Shown: piece by piece, positions 39,746-48,498 of the stretch | How positions within the stretch are numbered: position 1 is the first letter of the stretch | Layout: every line of letters begins with the position of its first letter | From: Wagnerdoeblera sp046292685 | Lineage (GTDB): Bacteria > Pseudomonadota > Alphaproteobacteria > Rhodobacterales > Rhodobacteraceae | Assembly (NCBI RefSeq): GCF_046292685.1 | Contig: NZ_JBKBQM010000010.1 | Span: forward strand, 8,842 to 72,841 | Length of the DNA: 64,000 nt | Direction: 5' to 3' | Notes under the pieces: generated by a model | Seen by the model: only the letters and a program-made list of their open reading frames with translations | Told to the model about the DNA's origin: nothing | The model's database searches: none | Position numbers and translations under genes: made by a program

Positions 39746-39793
39746 CCGGGGGCGGGGCAGGCGGGGGCGCGCCCCCTCCCGCCCCGCCCCCGG
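39746..39793 (+). terminator. Strong hairpin between tctC-like and tctB-like genes
   Basis: Nearly perfect stem: outer arms CCGGGGGCGGGGC / GCCCCGCCCCCGG (13 pairs) and inner arms GGGGGC / GCCCCC around a GC turn, with a 4x4 internal loop. No T-run follows, so it is more likely an mRNA-stabilising or attenuating structure after the binding-protein gene than a full stop. Confidence 0.6.
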
Positions 39794-39832
39794 CCCCCCA
39801 CCCCTGCCCGCCCCCAGCCCCGGACCCGCCCG

Positions 39833-40372
39833 ATGCGCCCCGCTGCCAGCCCGTTGCCCGACCGCCCGCTGCGCCAGCGGGGCGAACTGCCCTTTGCTCT
39901 GGGAATGCTGGTCTTTGCGCTGGTGATGATCGGGTTTCTGGGCGACCAGGCGAAGTGGTTCCCGAAAGGGGTCAAGGCCTATGCCCAGCCCGCGCTCTGG
40001 CCCGCCATCGGCCTGATCGGCATGGCCTTCTTTTCGGCGCTGCACGTGCTGGCCTGCCTGCGCGCGCGCAAGCCCGATACCGAATGGCGCGAGATGCTGA
40101 TCTGGCTGCGCGCCTTCGAATTCGTGCTGTGGTATCTGGCCTATGCCTTTCTCACGCCCTGGCTCGGCTATCTGCTGGCCAGTCTCGTGACGATGGTGGG
40201 GCTGGTCTGGCGCGTCGGCCTGCGCGACCGGGCAAGCCTGCTGTGGGCCGCGGTCTTTGCCGTCGGCATGGTGCTGGTGTTCAAGACCGGGCTTTCGGTG
40301 AAAATCCCCGGCGGCGCGCTTTACGACCTGTTCCCGGAACGGACCCGCATCTTCCTGTCGCTGAACTTCTGA
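39833..40372 (+). CDS. Tripartite tricarboxylate transporter small subunit TctB
   Basis: 179-residue membrane protein with about four helices (LPFALGMLVFALVMIGFLGD, PALWPAIGLIGMAFFSALHV, FEFVLWYLAYAFLTPWLGYL, LLWAAVFAVGMVLVFKTGLS), as in the small TctB subunit. The basic N-terminus and the final soluble tail ending in LSLNF are typical. It forms the membrane complex with TctA, and its stop is nine bases before the TctA ATG. Confidence 0.9.
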   Translation: MRPAASPLPDRPLRQRGELPFALGMLVFALVMIGFLGDQAKWFPKGVKAYAQPALWPAIGLIGMAFFSALHVLACLRARKPDTEWREMLIWLRAFEFVLWYLAYAFLTPWLGYLLASLVTMVGLVWRVGLRDRASLLWAAVFAVGMVLVFKTGLSVKIPGGALYDLFPERTRIFLSLNF

Positions 40373-40381
40373 AAGACGCCG

Positions 40382-41857
40382 ATGGACATCCTGCTTTCCG
40401 CCTTGTCGATTCTGGCCACCTGGCAGGTGCTGGCGGCGCTGGTCATCGGGTCGGTCGGCGGGGTCGTCATCGGCGCCATTCCCGGCGTGGGCCCGCCGGT
40501 GGCCATCGCCATCCTGCTGCCGGCCACCTTCGGCTTCGACCCCATCGTGGGGTTGACCGCGCTGCTGGGCATCTACGGCAGCTCGATGTATGGCGGGGCG
40601 ATCCCGGCCATTCTCATCAACACGCCGGGCACGCCGGTCAACGCGCTGACCACCTATAACGGCTATCCGATGACGAAGAATGGCGAAGGCGTGCGCGCCC
40701 TGGCGCTGGCCTATGCCGCCTCGTTCTTTGCCGGCATCTTTTCCGTCGTCTGCCTGATCCTGCTTGCCCCGGTGCTGGCGAAAATCGCGCCGATGTTCGG
40801 TTCGCGCGAGATTTTCCTCGCGGCCGTCCTGGGCATCCTGCTGGTTGTCATCGCGCATCGCGGGCAGATGCTGGCGGCCGGGGCGCTGGCGTTCTTCGGC
40901 ATCTTCCTGTCCACCGTGGGGCTCGAGGCCGTGCGCTACACCCGCCGCTACACCTTCGATCAGGCCTGGCTCGCCTCGGGCATCGACCTGATCGCGGTGG
41001 TGCTGGGGCTGTTTGCCATTTCGCAAGCCTTCGTGCTGCTGATCGAGCCCAACCACACCCCGCGCGCGGGCAAGCTGGGCACCGGCCTGTTCCGCGCGAT
41101 GGGCGAGATCTTTCGCTACAAGCGCGTGGCCACCGTTTCGGCCGGCACCGGCGTGGCGATGGGCATCCTGCCCGGGGTGGGCGAATTCACCGCGCAGTTT
41201 CTGGCCTATACCTATGCGCAGAAAACCTCGAAAGCCCCCGAGATGTTCGGCAAGGGCAGCCCCGAAGGGCTGATCGCCTCCGAGGCGTCCAACAACTCGG
41301 TGCCGGCGGCCGCGATGGTGCCCTTGCTCGCGCTTGGCATCCCGGGCGAGGAACTGACGGCGATGATGCTGTCGGTGTTCTATGTCCACAACGTCGTGCC
41401 GGGGCCGGGGCTGTTCGAGACGCGGATGGATTTCGTGGTGGCGCTCTATATCGCGCTGGGGCTGCTCAATGTGATCGTGCTGGCCTTCCTGCTGGCCGCG
41501 ACCCGCCCGATCATGAAGACGATCGAGGTGCCGACCCGCTTTCTGGGCGCGGCCATCCTGGTGCTCAGCTTCGTCGGCGCCTATTCCATGCGCAACTCGG
41601 TGGCCGATGTCGGCGTGGCCGCGGCCTTCGGGGTGTTCGGCTTCGTGCTCAAGCGGCTCGATCTGCCCACGGTGCCGCTCATCATGGGCATGGTGCTGGG
41701 CTTCATCATGGAAACCCGGCTGCGCACCGCGATGATGCGGGTATCTTCGCCGCTCGACTTCATCGACCGCCCGATCACCATGATCCTCGCCGGTCTGATC
41801 GCGGCACTGGTGCTGATGCAGGTGTGGTCGGCGCTCAAGACGTTGCGGCGGCGCTAG
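40382..41857 (+). CDS. Tripartite tricarboxylate transporter large subunit TctA
   Basis: 491-residue membrane subunit with about 12 helices. Signature blocks are GGVVIGAIPGVGPPVAIAIL, GIYGSSMYGGAIPAILINTP, GTPVNALTTYNGYPMTKNGE, MGILPGVGEFTAQFLAYTYA, KGSPEGLIASEASNNSVPAA and LALGIPGEELTAMM, all characteristic of TctA. It drives uptake with the ion gradient together with TctB and the binding protein. The gene ends 17 bases from the 3' end of pheS on the opposite strand. Confidence 0.95.
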   Translation: MDILLSALSILATWQVLAALVIGSVGGVVIGAIPGVGPPVAIAILLPATFGFDPIVGLTALLGIYGSSMYGGAIPAILINTPGTPVNALTTYNGYPMTKNGEGVRALALAYAASFFAGIFSVVCLILLAPVLAKIAPMFGSREIFLAAVLGILLVVIAHRGQMLAAGALAFFGIFLSTVGLEAVRYTRRYTFDQAWLASGIDLIAVVLGLFAISQAFVLLIEPNHTPRAGKLGTGLFRAMGEIFRYKRVATVSAGTGVAMGILPGVGEFTAQFLAYTYAQKTSKAPEMFGKGSPEGLIASEASNNSVPAAAMVPLLALGIPGEELTAMMLSVFYVHNVVPGPGLFETRMDFVVALYIALGLLNVIVLAFLLAATRPIMKTIEVPTRFLGAAILVLSFVGAYSMRNSVADVGVAAAFGVFGFVLKRLDLPTVPLIMGMVLGFIMETRLRTAMMRVSSPLDFIDRPITMILAGLIAALVLMQVWSALKTLRRR

Positions 41858-41873
41858 GCGCCGCGCTGCCGGT

Positions 41874-42944
41874 TCAGCCGGCGTGCAGGCTGGGCGCTTC
41901 CAGCGCGCCAAAGCCGTAGTGGCGCAGCCAGCGCAGATCGGATTCGAAAAAGGCGCGCAGGTCGGGGATGCCGTATTTCAGCATCGCCATCCGGTCGATC
42001 CCCATGCCGAAGGCAAAGCCCTGCCACTGGTCGGGGTCGATCCCGCCTGCGCGCAGCACATGCGGGTGCACCATGCCCGAGCCCAGCACCTCCAGCCAGC
42101 CGTTGCCTTCGCCGACCTTCAGCGTGCCGCCGACCCAGCTGCACTGGATATCCACCTCGGCCGAAGGTTCGGTAAAGGGGAAATGGCTGGCGCGGAACCG
42201 CGTGCGGACGCGGGCGCCGAAATAGGCGGAAAAGAACTCCTCCAGCACCCATTTCAGGTTGGCCATGCTGATGTCGCGGTCGATCGCCAGCCCCTCGATC
42301 TGGTGGAACATGGGCGTATGGGTCTGGTCCATGTCCATGCGGTAGACGCGCCCCGGCGCAATGACGCGGATCGGCGCGCCCTGGTCTTGCATGGCGCGAA
42401 TCTGCACCGGGCTGGTATGGGTGCGCAGCACGTGCGGCGGGCGGGCGTCGCCGGGCGCGCGGTGCAGAAAGAACGTGTCATGTTCCTGCCGCGCGGGGTG
42501 TTCGGGCGCGATGTTCAGCGCGTCGAAATTGTACCAGTCGGTTTCCACCTGCGGGCCTTCGGCGACGCGAAAGCCCATGTCGGCAAAGATCGCCGTGCAT
42601 TCCTCCATCACCTGGCTGACCGGGTGGATGGTGCCCACCCGGCGCGGGCGGGCGGGCAGCGTCACGTCCAGCCATTCGGCGCGCAACCGTTCGTCCAGCG
42701 CGGCATCGGCCAGCGCCGCCTTGCGGGCGCGCAACGCCGCGTCCAGCTCGTCGCGCAAGGCGTTCAGCGCCTTGCCGGTGGTCTGGCGCTCCTCGGGGCT
42801 CATGCCGCCCAGGTCGCGCATCATCAGCGCCACCTCGCCCTTCTTGCCCAGTGCGGCCAGCCGCACGGCCTCCAGCGCGGGCTCGTCGGCGGCCTCCAGC
42901 ACGGCGCCAAGATACTTCGCGCGCAAGCTGTCGATCTGGGTCAT
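41874..42944 (-). CDS. pheS: Phenylalanyl-tRNA synthetase alpha subunit
   Basis: 356-residue alpha chain that holds the active site for charging tRNA-Phe; needs the beta chain PheT. Class II motifs are visible: motif 1-like HPVSQVMEECTAIFADMGF, motif 2 RTHTSPVQIRAM and GRVYRMDMDQTHTPMFHQIE, and the motif 3 region GFAFGMGIDRMAMLKYGIPD. An N-terminal coiled coil (about 1-90) binds tRNA. pheT, which usually lies just downstream, is absent: the transporter gene of the catabolic cluster occupies the space. It is divergent from pstS. Confidence 0.98.
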   Translation of the reverse strand: MTQIDSLRAKYLGAVLEAADEPALEAVRLAALGKKGEVALMMRDLGGMSPEERQTTGKALNALRDELDAALRARKAALADAALDERLRAEWLDVTLPARPRRVGTIHPVSQVMEECTAIFADMGFRVAEGPQVETDWYNFDALNIAPEHPARQEHDTFFLHRAPGDARPPHVLRTHTSPVQIRAMQDQGAPIRVIAPGRVYRMDMDQTHTPMFHQIEGLAIDRDISMANLKWVLEEFFSAYFGARVRTRFRASHFPFTEPSAEVDIQCSWVGGTLKVGEGNGWLEVLGSGMVHPHVLRAGGIDPDQWQGFAFGMGIDRMAMLKYGIPDLRAFFESDLRWLRHYGFGALEAPSLHAG

Positions 42945-43043
42945 GGCGGGCCTCCTGCGGGTGGGTGCCCTCTGCTAGCCGCGCGGGGCCGTTTTGTCCA
43001 GAACCGGGGCGGCGCGAAAAGGATTCCGCCGCCCGGGCGCGGA

Positions 43044-43083
43044 CCGTCATACAACCGTTACAAAACTGCAGCACAAGCGTCAT
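43044..43083 (+). promoter_or_regulatory. Pho box array upstream of pstS
   Basis: Four heptamers at exact 11-base spacing: CCGTCAT (43044), CCGTTAC (43055), CTGCAGC (43066) and GCGTCAT (43077), separated by ACAA, AAAA and ACAA. The first two form a good PhoB box (consensus CTGTCAT repeats with a 4-base AT-rich spacer). They lie about 62 bases upstream of the pstS ATG, implying PhoB activation under phosphate limitation. Confidence 0.82.
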
Positions 43084-43144
43084 GCCCGCGCGGTATCCCG
43101 GCACCAGCGGCCGAATCCCGGCCCGGAAACCAAGGAGCAATTCC

Positions 43145-44200
43145 ATGTCCTTCATCAAGCTTTCGGCCTCGGCCATCGCCATCGCCGCCGTCTCGGCCTC
43201 GGCCGCCATGGCGCGCGACCAGATCCGAGTCGTCGGGTCGTCGACCGTGTTCCCCTACACCCAGGCCGTGGCCGAAGAATTCGCCAACCACGGCGGCAAG
43301 TCGCCGGTCACGGAATCCACCGGCACCGGCGGCGGCTTCCAGGTGTTCTGCGGCGGCGTGGGCGCGGGTCACCCCGATGTCACCGGCGCCTCGCGCGCGA
43401 TGAAGGCGTCCGAATACGAGCTGTGCGTGAAGAACGGCGTGACCGACATCACCGAAGCGCTGATCGGCTATGACGGGCTGGCCATCGCCATGTCGCGCGC
43501 CAACCCGGTCGATCTGGACCTGACGCTGCAGCAGGTTTACCTTGCGCTGGCGGCCAAGGTGCCGGGCGGCGACGGCCTGATCGACAACCCCTACAAGAAG
43601 TGGTCCGACATCGACGCCGCGCTGCCGGCGACCGACATCATCGCCTACGGCCCGCCGCCCACCTCGGGCACTCGTGACGCCTTTGTCGAGCTGGCCATGC
43701 ACGTCGGCTGCGAATCGACCGACTACGCCAAGGCGCTGAAGGCCGCCGGCGACAAGGACGCCTACAGCAAGTTCGTCAAGGAAGACTGCTCGCGCATGCG
43801 CCAGGACGGGCCCTTCATCGAGGCCGGCGAAAACGACAACCTGATCGTGCAGCGCCTCATTGCCGACCCGAACGCCGTGGGCATCTTCGGCTTCTCGTTC
43901 CTCTATGAAAACCTCGACAAGCTGAAGGACGTCAAGATCAACGGCGTCGAGGCGAACAAGGACACCATCGCCTCGTTCGAATACCCGATCGCGCGCCCGC
44001 TGTACTTCTACGTCAAGAACGCCCACCGCGGCGTCATCCCGGGCCTGAACGAGTTCCTGGCGGAATACACTTCGGACGCGGCGTTGGGCAAGGGCGGCTA
44101 CCTCGCCGAGCGCGGCCTCGTCGTGCTGAGCCCCGAGAATCTGGCCAAGGTGCAGGCAGACGTGACCGGCGCAACCCCGATGGCGGCCCCCGCGAAGTGA
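43145..44200 (+). CDS. pstS: Phosphate ABC transporter substrate-binding protein
   Basis: 351-residue periplasmic phosphate-binding protein with a signal peptide (LSASAIAIAAVSASAAMA). Phosphate-binding signatures include VVGSSTVFPYTQAVAEEFAN and STGTGGGFQVFCGGVG, and PPTSGTRDAFVELAMHVGC contains the SGT loop. It is the PstS of the longer, DUF/PstS-2 subgroup seen with long PstC and PstA proteins. First gene of pstSCAB-phoUB, controlled by the Pho box at 43044-43083, with a hairpin after the stop (44209-44235). Confidence 0.96.
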   Translation: MSFIKLSASAIAIAAVSASAAMARDQIRVVGSSTVFPYTQAVAEEFANHGGKSPVTESTGTGGGFQVFCGGVGAGHPDVTGASRAMKASEYELCVKNGVTDITEALIGYDGLAIAMSRANPVDLDLTLQQVYLALAAKVPGGDGLIDNPYKKWSDIDAALPATDIIAYGPPPTSGTRDAFVELAMHVGCESTDYAKALKAAGDKDAYSKFVKEDCSRMRQDGPFIEAGENDNLIVQRLIADPNAVGIFGFSFLYENLDKLKDVKINGVEANKDTIASFEYPIARPLYFYVKNAHRGVIPGLNEFLAEYTSDAALGKGGYLAERGLVVLSPENLAKVQADVTGATPMAAPAK

Positions 44201-44208
44201 TGCCGACC

Positions 44209-44235
44209 GGCCCTGGGCGACCCTCGCCCGGGGCC
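44209..44235 (+). terminator. Attenuator-like hairpin after pstS
   Basis: 12-pair stem GGCCCTGGGCGA / TCGCCCGGGGCC (one T-G wobble) with a CCC loop, then ACCCCTTTTA. The T-run makes it a plausible partial terminator that keeps pstS transcripts in excess over the membrane and ATPase genes. Confidence 0.65.
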
Positions 44236-44260
44236 ACCCCTTTTACCGATGGGCCCTGCT

Positions 44261-45637
44261 ATGACCCTTGCTGCCTTTTCCGTTCTGTTCGCCGCGGTGG
44301 TGGCAGGGTATCTGTTGAACCGCCAGGCGGCGGCCGCGATACGCACCCGAGGCGCCAGTCTGCATTCGCTGGTCGGGTTTCACGCCGCCTATTCGGCGCT
44401 GCTGGTGCTGCTGCCGGGGTTTGTCGTGATTCTGCTGTGGCTCATGCTGCAAGGGGGCCTGATCGACGCCGCCGTGATGGGCGGCATCCCCGCCGACGCC
44501 GTGGCCGCCGATGATGACAGTGCCTATCGTCTGGTGCTGGCCGAAATCAAGTCCATCGCCCGCGGCCAGGTTTTCGGCACGCCCGAGCCGTGGAAGATCG
44601 AGGCCGCGGAACGCTGGACCGCGCTTTACGCCACCTCGCGCACGGCGATGGTGGTGGCGGTGGGGCTGCTCAGCCTCGGCCTGCTGATCTTTGCCCGCGC
44701 CCGCGTCTCGGCCGATTTCCGCGCGCGTCAAAGCGTCGAGGCGATCGTGCTGGGCCTGATGATCGCCTGCTCGACGCTGGCCATCTTCACCACGCTGGGC
44801 ATCGTGCTGTCGCTGATGTTCGAAAGCGTCCGGTTCTTTCAGAAGGTGCCGGTGACCGAGTTCCTGTTCGGTCTGCGGTGGGAACCGCAGATCGCCATCC
44901 GCGCCGACCAGGTGGCCGGTGCCGGGGCCTTCGGCGTGATCCCGGTGATCCTCGGGTCGGTCGTCATCATGGTGATCGCGCTGGTGGTGGCGGTGCCGAT
45001 CGGGCTGATGTCGGCCATCTACCTCAACGAATTCGCCACCCAGCGTTTCCGCAAGCTGGCCAAGCCGGTGCTGGAAATCCTGGCCGGGGTGCCGACCATC
45101 GTCTACGGCTTCTTCGCCATCCTGGTCGTGGCGCCCTTCCTGCGCGGGGCCGGACAGGCGAGCGGGCTGGAGGTTTCGCCCAACACCGCGCTGGCCGCCG
45201 GCATCTGCATGGCGATCATGCTGATCCCCTTCATCTCGTCCTTTGCCGACGATGCGCTGTCGGCGGTGCCGCGGTCGTTGCGCGACGGGTCGCTGGCGCT
45301 GGGGGCGACGCGGGCGGAAACCATGCTCAAGGTCATGTTCCCCGCCGCCATCCCCGGCATCGTCGGCGGCGTGCTGCTGGCTGTCAGCCGCGCCATCGGC
45401 GAAACCATGATCGTGGTCATGGCTGCCGGCATCATCGCCCGGCTCACCATCAACCCGCTCGACAGCGTGACCACCGTGACCGTGCAGATCGTCACCCTGC
45501 TGATCGGCGATACCGAGTTCGACAACCCCAAGACGCTGGCGGCCTTTGCGCTGGGGATGCTGCTGTTCGTCATCACGCTGGGCATCAACGTGCTGGCGCT
45601 GCGCATCGTGCGCAAATACCGCGAACTCTACGACTGA
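44261..45637 (+). CDS. pstC: Phosphate ABC transporter permease PstC
   Basis: About 458-residue inner-membrane permease. N-terminal helices precede a periplasmic insertion (about 75-125), and the permease core carries the EAA-loop region (SLRDGSLALGATRAETMLKV, MFPAAIPGIVGG). LILAGVPTIVYGF-like and YLNEFATQRFRKLAKPVLEI blocks are typical. This long form pairs with a long PstA. The ATG at 44261 (MTLAAFSVLF) matches the usual family start; an in-frame ATG at 44249 would add four residues. Confidence 0.95.
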   Translation: MTLAAFSVLFAAVVAGYLLNRQAAAAIRTRGASLHSLVGFHAAYSALLVLLPGFVVILLWLMLQGGLIDAAVMGGIPADAVAADDDSAYRLVLAEIKSIARGQVFGTPEPWKIEAAERWTALYATSRTAMVVAVGLLSLGLLIFARARVSADFRARQSVEAIVLGLMIACSTLAIFTTLGIVLSLMFESVRFFQKVPVTEFLFGLRWEPQIAIRADQVAGAGAFGVIPVILGSVVIMVIALVVAVPIGLMSAIYLNEFATQRFRKLAKPVLEILAGVPTIVYGFFAILVVAPFLRGAGQASGLEVSPNTALAAGICMAIMLIPFISSFADDALSAVPRSLRDGSLALGATRAETMLKVMFPAAIPGIVGGVLLAVSRAIGETMIVVMAAGIIARLTINPLDSVTTVTVQIVTLLIGDTEFDNPKTLAAFALGMLLFVITLGINVLALRIVRKYRELYD

Positions 45638-45649
45638 GGGAACCCGACC

Positions 45650-46948
45650 ATGACCGACATGACCTCCGGGCGCCCCGACGCCGACACTGCCTCGGGCTAC
45701 CGCAGCCGCGCCTATGCCGCCCGCGTGGCCCGGCGCAACCGCAGCGAATTCTGGCTCAAGAGCCTCGGCCTCGCCTCGATCCTGGTCGCCTTCGGCTTTC
45801 TGGCGCTGATGCTGGGCTCGCTGGTGTCCACGGGCTACAAGGCCGCAACGCAGACCCACGTCACCCTCGACGTGCCGCTGCCCGCCGACCGCTTGAAGGA
45901 AGGCGACCTGTTCGGGTCGAACTGGCGCGGCATCGTGCAGGATGCGGTGGCGGCCACCCTCCCCGGCCTCGAAGGGCCCGCGCTGCGCGAGGCGGTGGGC
46001 ATCCTGTCGAACGGCGCGCAATTCATGATCCGCGACCGTGTGGTGGCCAACCCGCAACTGGTGGGCAGCACCCTGACCGTCACCGTGCCGGTGTCGGACC
46101 CGTTCGACCAGCTGCACAAGGGCCTGATCGACCGTGCCACGCCCGAGGCCAACCGCCGCGTCAACGACCGCCAGATTGCCCTGTTCGACCAGCTGGCCGA
46201 CGCGGGGCGCATCACCAGCCCGATCAACTGGGGCATCCTGACCAACGCCGACTCGCGCTTTCCCGAACTGGCGGGCCTGCGCGGGGCGATCACCGGCACG
46301 GTCTGGCTGCTGCTGACCTGCTTTGCCATCTGCTTTCCCATCGGCATCGGCGCCGCGATCTATCTCGAGGAATTCGCGCCCAGGAACCGGCTGAACGACT
46401 TCATCGAGGTCAACATCAACAACCTGGCCGCGGTGCCTTCGGTGGTGTTCGGCCTGCTGGCGCTGGCGGTGTTCCTCAACTGGTTCGGCCTGCCGCGCGG
46501 GGCACCTTTCGTCGGCGGGCTGACGCTGGCGCTGATGAGCCTGCCCACCATCATCATCGCCACCCGTGCGGCGCTGAAGGCGGTGCCGCCTTCGATCCGC
46601 GAGGCAGCGCTCGGCATGGGGGCCTCGCGCCAGCAGGTGGTGTTCCACCATGTGCTGCCGCTGGCGATGCCGGGCATCCTGACCGGCACCATCATCGCCA
46701 TGGCCCAGGCCATCGGCGAAACCGCGCCGCTGCTGCTGATCGGGATGAACGCCTTCATCACCGCGGTGCCCGAAGGGGCCTTCTCGGCCGCCACCACGCT
46801 GCCCACGCAGATCTTCATCTGGGCCGACAGCCCCGAACGCGGCTTCGTCAGCCGCACCTCGGCGGCCATCCTGATCCTGCTGGCCGTGCTGGTGATGATG
46901 AACGCGCTGGCGATCTACCTCCGAAACCGTTTCGAGCGCCGCTGGTAA
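45650..46948 (+). CDS. pstA: Phosphate ABC transporter permease PstA
   Basis: 432-residue permease partner of PstC. A basic N-terminal tail leads to helix 1 (about 44-67), a large periplasmic insertion (about 70-195), and the permease core: IYLEEFAPRNRLNDFIEVNI, NNLAAVPSVVFGLLALAVFL, then EAALGMGASRQQVVFHHVLP and LAMPGILTGTIIAMAQAIGE, the EAA loop that contacts PstB. Starts 12 bases after pstC and is co-transcribed with pstB, 11 bases downstream. Confidence 0.96.
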   Translation: MTDMTSGRPDADTASGYRSRAYAARVARRNRSEFWLKSLGLASILVAFGFLALMLGSLVSTGYKAATQTHVTLDVPLPADRLKEGDLFGSNWRGIVQDAVAATLPGLEGPALREAVGILSNGAQFMIRDRVVANPQLVGSTLTVTVPVSDPFDQLHKGLIDRATPEANRRVNDRQIALFDQLADAGRITSPINWGILTNADSRFPELAGLRGAITGTVWLLLTCFAICFPIGIGAAIYLEEFAPRNRLNDFIEVNINNLAAVPSVVFGLLALAVFLNWFGLPRGAPFVGGLTLALMSLPTIIIATRAALKAVPPSIREAALGMGASRQQVVFHHVLPLAMPGILTGTIIAMAQAIGETAPLLLIGMNAFITAVPEGAFSAATTLPTQIFIWADSPERGFVSRTSAAILILLAVLVMMNALAIYLRNRFERRW

Positions 46949-46959
46949 GGATATACACC

Positions 46960-47757
46960 ATGAACGACATGCGCATCGTGGAGAGAACCGTGGAAACCCA
47001 CCCGACCAAGATCACCGCCCGCGGCGTCCAGGTGCATTACGGCGAAAAGCACGCGCTCAAGGATGTCGATGTCGATATCCTCGACAAGACGGTGACCGCC
47101 TTCATCGGCCCGTCGGGCTGCGGCAAGTCCACCTTCCTGCGCTGCCTGAACCGCATGAACGATACCGTGCCATCGGCCCGCGTGTCGGGCACCATCCTGC
47201 TCGATGGCCAGGACATTTACGACAGGCGGGTGGACCCGGTGCAACTGCGCGCCAAGGTGGGCATGGTGTTTCAAAAGCCCAACCCCTTTCCCAAGTCGAT
47301 CTACGACAACGTCGCCTACGGGCCGAAGATCCACGGGCTGACGCGCAACAAGGCCGAACTCGACGCCGTGGTCGAAAGCAGCCTGCGCAAGGCCGCGCTG
47401 TGGTCCGAAGTGAAGGACCGCCTGCAGGAATCCGGCACCGGCCTGTCGGGCGGCCAGCAGCAGCGCCTGTGCATCGCCCGTGCCATCGCCACCAGCCCCG
47501 AGGTGCTCCTGATGGACGAGCCCTGCTCGGCGCTCGACCCCATCGCCACCGCGCAGGTCGAGGAACTGATCGACGAGCTGCGCAGCCAGTTTTCCGTGGT
47601 GATCGTCACGCATTCCATGCAACAGGCCGCGCGCGTCAGCCAGCGCACCGCCTTCTTCCACCTCGGCAACCTGGTCGAATACGGCGAGACGGGGCAGATC
47701 TTCACCAATCCGCGCGACCCGCGCACAGAATCCTACATCACCGGCCGCATCGGCTGA
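46960..47757 (+). CDS. pstB: Phosphate ABC transporter ATP-binding protein PstB
   Basis: 265-residue ATPase that drives phosphate import. Walker A is GPSGCGKST (50-58), the Q-loop is GMVFQKPNPFPKSIYDNVAYG, the ABC signature is GTGLSGGQQQRLCIARA, Walker B is VLLMDEPCSALDPIA, and the H-loop is IVTHSMQQA. All are typical of PstB. Length normal. phoU follows after 11 bases. Confidence 0.98.
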   Translation: MNDMRIVERTVETHPTKITARGVQVHYGEKHALKDVDVDILDKTVTAFIGPSGCGKSTFLRCLNRMNDTVPSARVSGTILLDGQDIYDRRVDPVQLRAKVGMVFQKPNPFPKSIYDNVAYGPKIHGLTRNKAELDAVVESSLRKAALWSEVKDRLQESGTGLSGGQQQRLCIARAIATSPEVLLMDEPCSALDPIATAQVEELIDELRSQFSVVIVTHSMQQAARVSQRTAFFHLGNLVEYGETGQIFTNPRDPRTESYITGRIG

Positions 47758-47768
47758 CGGAGGCGACC

Positions 47769-48485
47769 ATGAGCCAATCGCAACACATCGTCTCTGCCTT
47801 CGACCGCGACCTCGAGGCGGTGCAGGCCCAGATCATGAAGATGGGCGGGCTGGTCGAGGCCGCAACCCTCGACTGCGCCCGCGCGCTGGAGGACCGGGAC
47901 GAGGAACTGGCTCGCCGCATCGTCGCCGCCGACCGCGACATCGACCTGCTCGAAGCCCAGGTGAACGAGGAAACCGCCCGCCTGATCGCGCTGCGCGGCC
48001 CCATCGCCAGCGACCTGCGCACCGCGCTGACCGTGCTGAAGATCGCGGCCGCGCTGGAACGCATGGGCGACTATGCCAAGAACGTGGCCAAACGGTCCAC
48101 CGTGCTGGCGCAGTCGGGCCCGGTGGGCGAAACCGCCAGCACCGTGCGGCGCATGGCGCGCCATGTGGAACAGATGCTCAAGGACGCGCTGGATGCCTAC
48201 ATCCGCCGCGATGTGGCGCTGGCCGCCGACGTGCGCAACCGCGACAAGGATGTGGACCAGATCTACAACGCCCTGTTCCGCATCCTGCTCACGCACATGC
48301 TGGAAGACCCGCGCAGCATCACCAACTGCATGCACCTGCATTTCATCGCCAAGAACATGGAACGCATGGGCGACCATGCCACCGGCATCGCCGAACAGGT
48401 GGTCTACCTCGTCACCGGCGATTTGCCCGACGACCCGCGGCCCAAGGGCGACAGCACCGCCTTTGTCGCCTCGGTCAACGACTGA
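47769..48485 (+). CDS. phoU: Phosphate signalling protein PhoU
   Basis: 238-residue helical protein of two PhoU repeats, each with a metal-binding-type motif (ALERMGDYAKNVAKRS and NMERMGDHATGIAEQV). PhoU links the PstSCAB transporter to the sensor kinase PhoR and shuts down PhoB activation when phosphate is plentiful. It lies between pstB and phoB, the usual order. The PhoR kinase it should act on is not encoded in the window. Confidence 0.97.
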   Translation: MSQSQHIVSAFDRDLEAVQAQIMKMGGLVEAATLDCARALEDRDEELARRIVAADRDIDLLEAQVNEETARLIALRGPIASDLRTALTVLKIAAALERMGDYAKNVAKRSTVLAQSGPVGETASTVRRMARHVEQMLKDALDAYIRRDVALAADVRNRDKDVDQIYNALFRILLTHMLEDPRSITNCMHLHFIAKNMERMGDHATGIAEQVVYLVTGDLPDDPRPKGDSTAFVASVND

Positions 48486-48498
48486 TCGGGGGCCCGCC

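Noticed and set aside
39647..41911. Long minus-strand open frame opposite the tct genes
   Set aside because: Same low-complexity antisense signature; TctA and TctB homology is unambiguous on the plus strand.
44243..46651. Long minus-strand open frame opposite pstC/pstA
   Set aside because: Gln/His/Arg/Gly-rich composition typical of antisense frames, with no domain, while the plus strand encodes textbook PstC and PstA.
44590..47757. Plus-strand open frame of about 1050 codons across pstC, pstA and pstB
   Set aside because: Out of frame with pstC/pstA over most of its length and only meets the real pstB frame at its end. The PstB protein starts at the ATG at 46960 with a normal family N-terminus.
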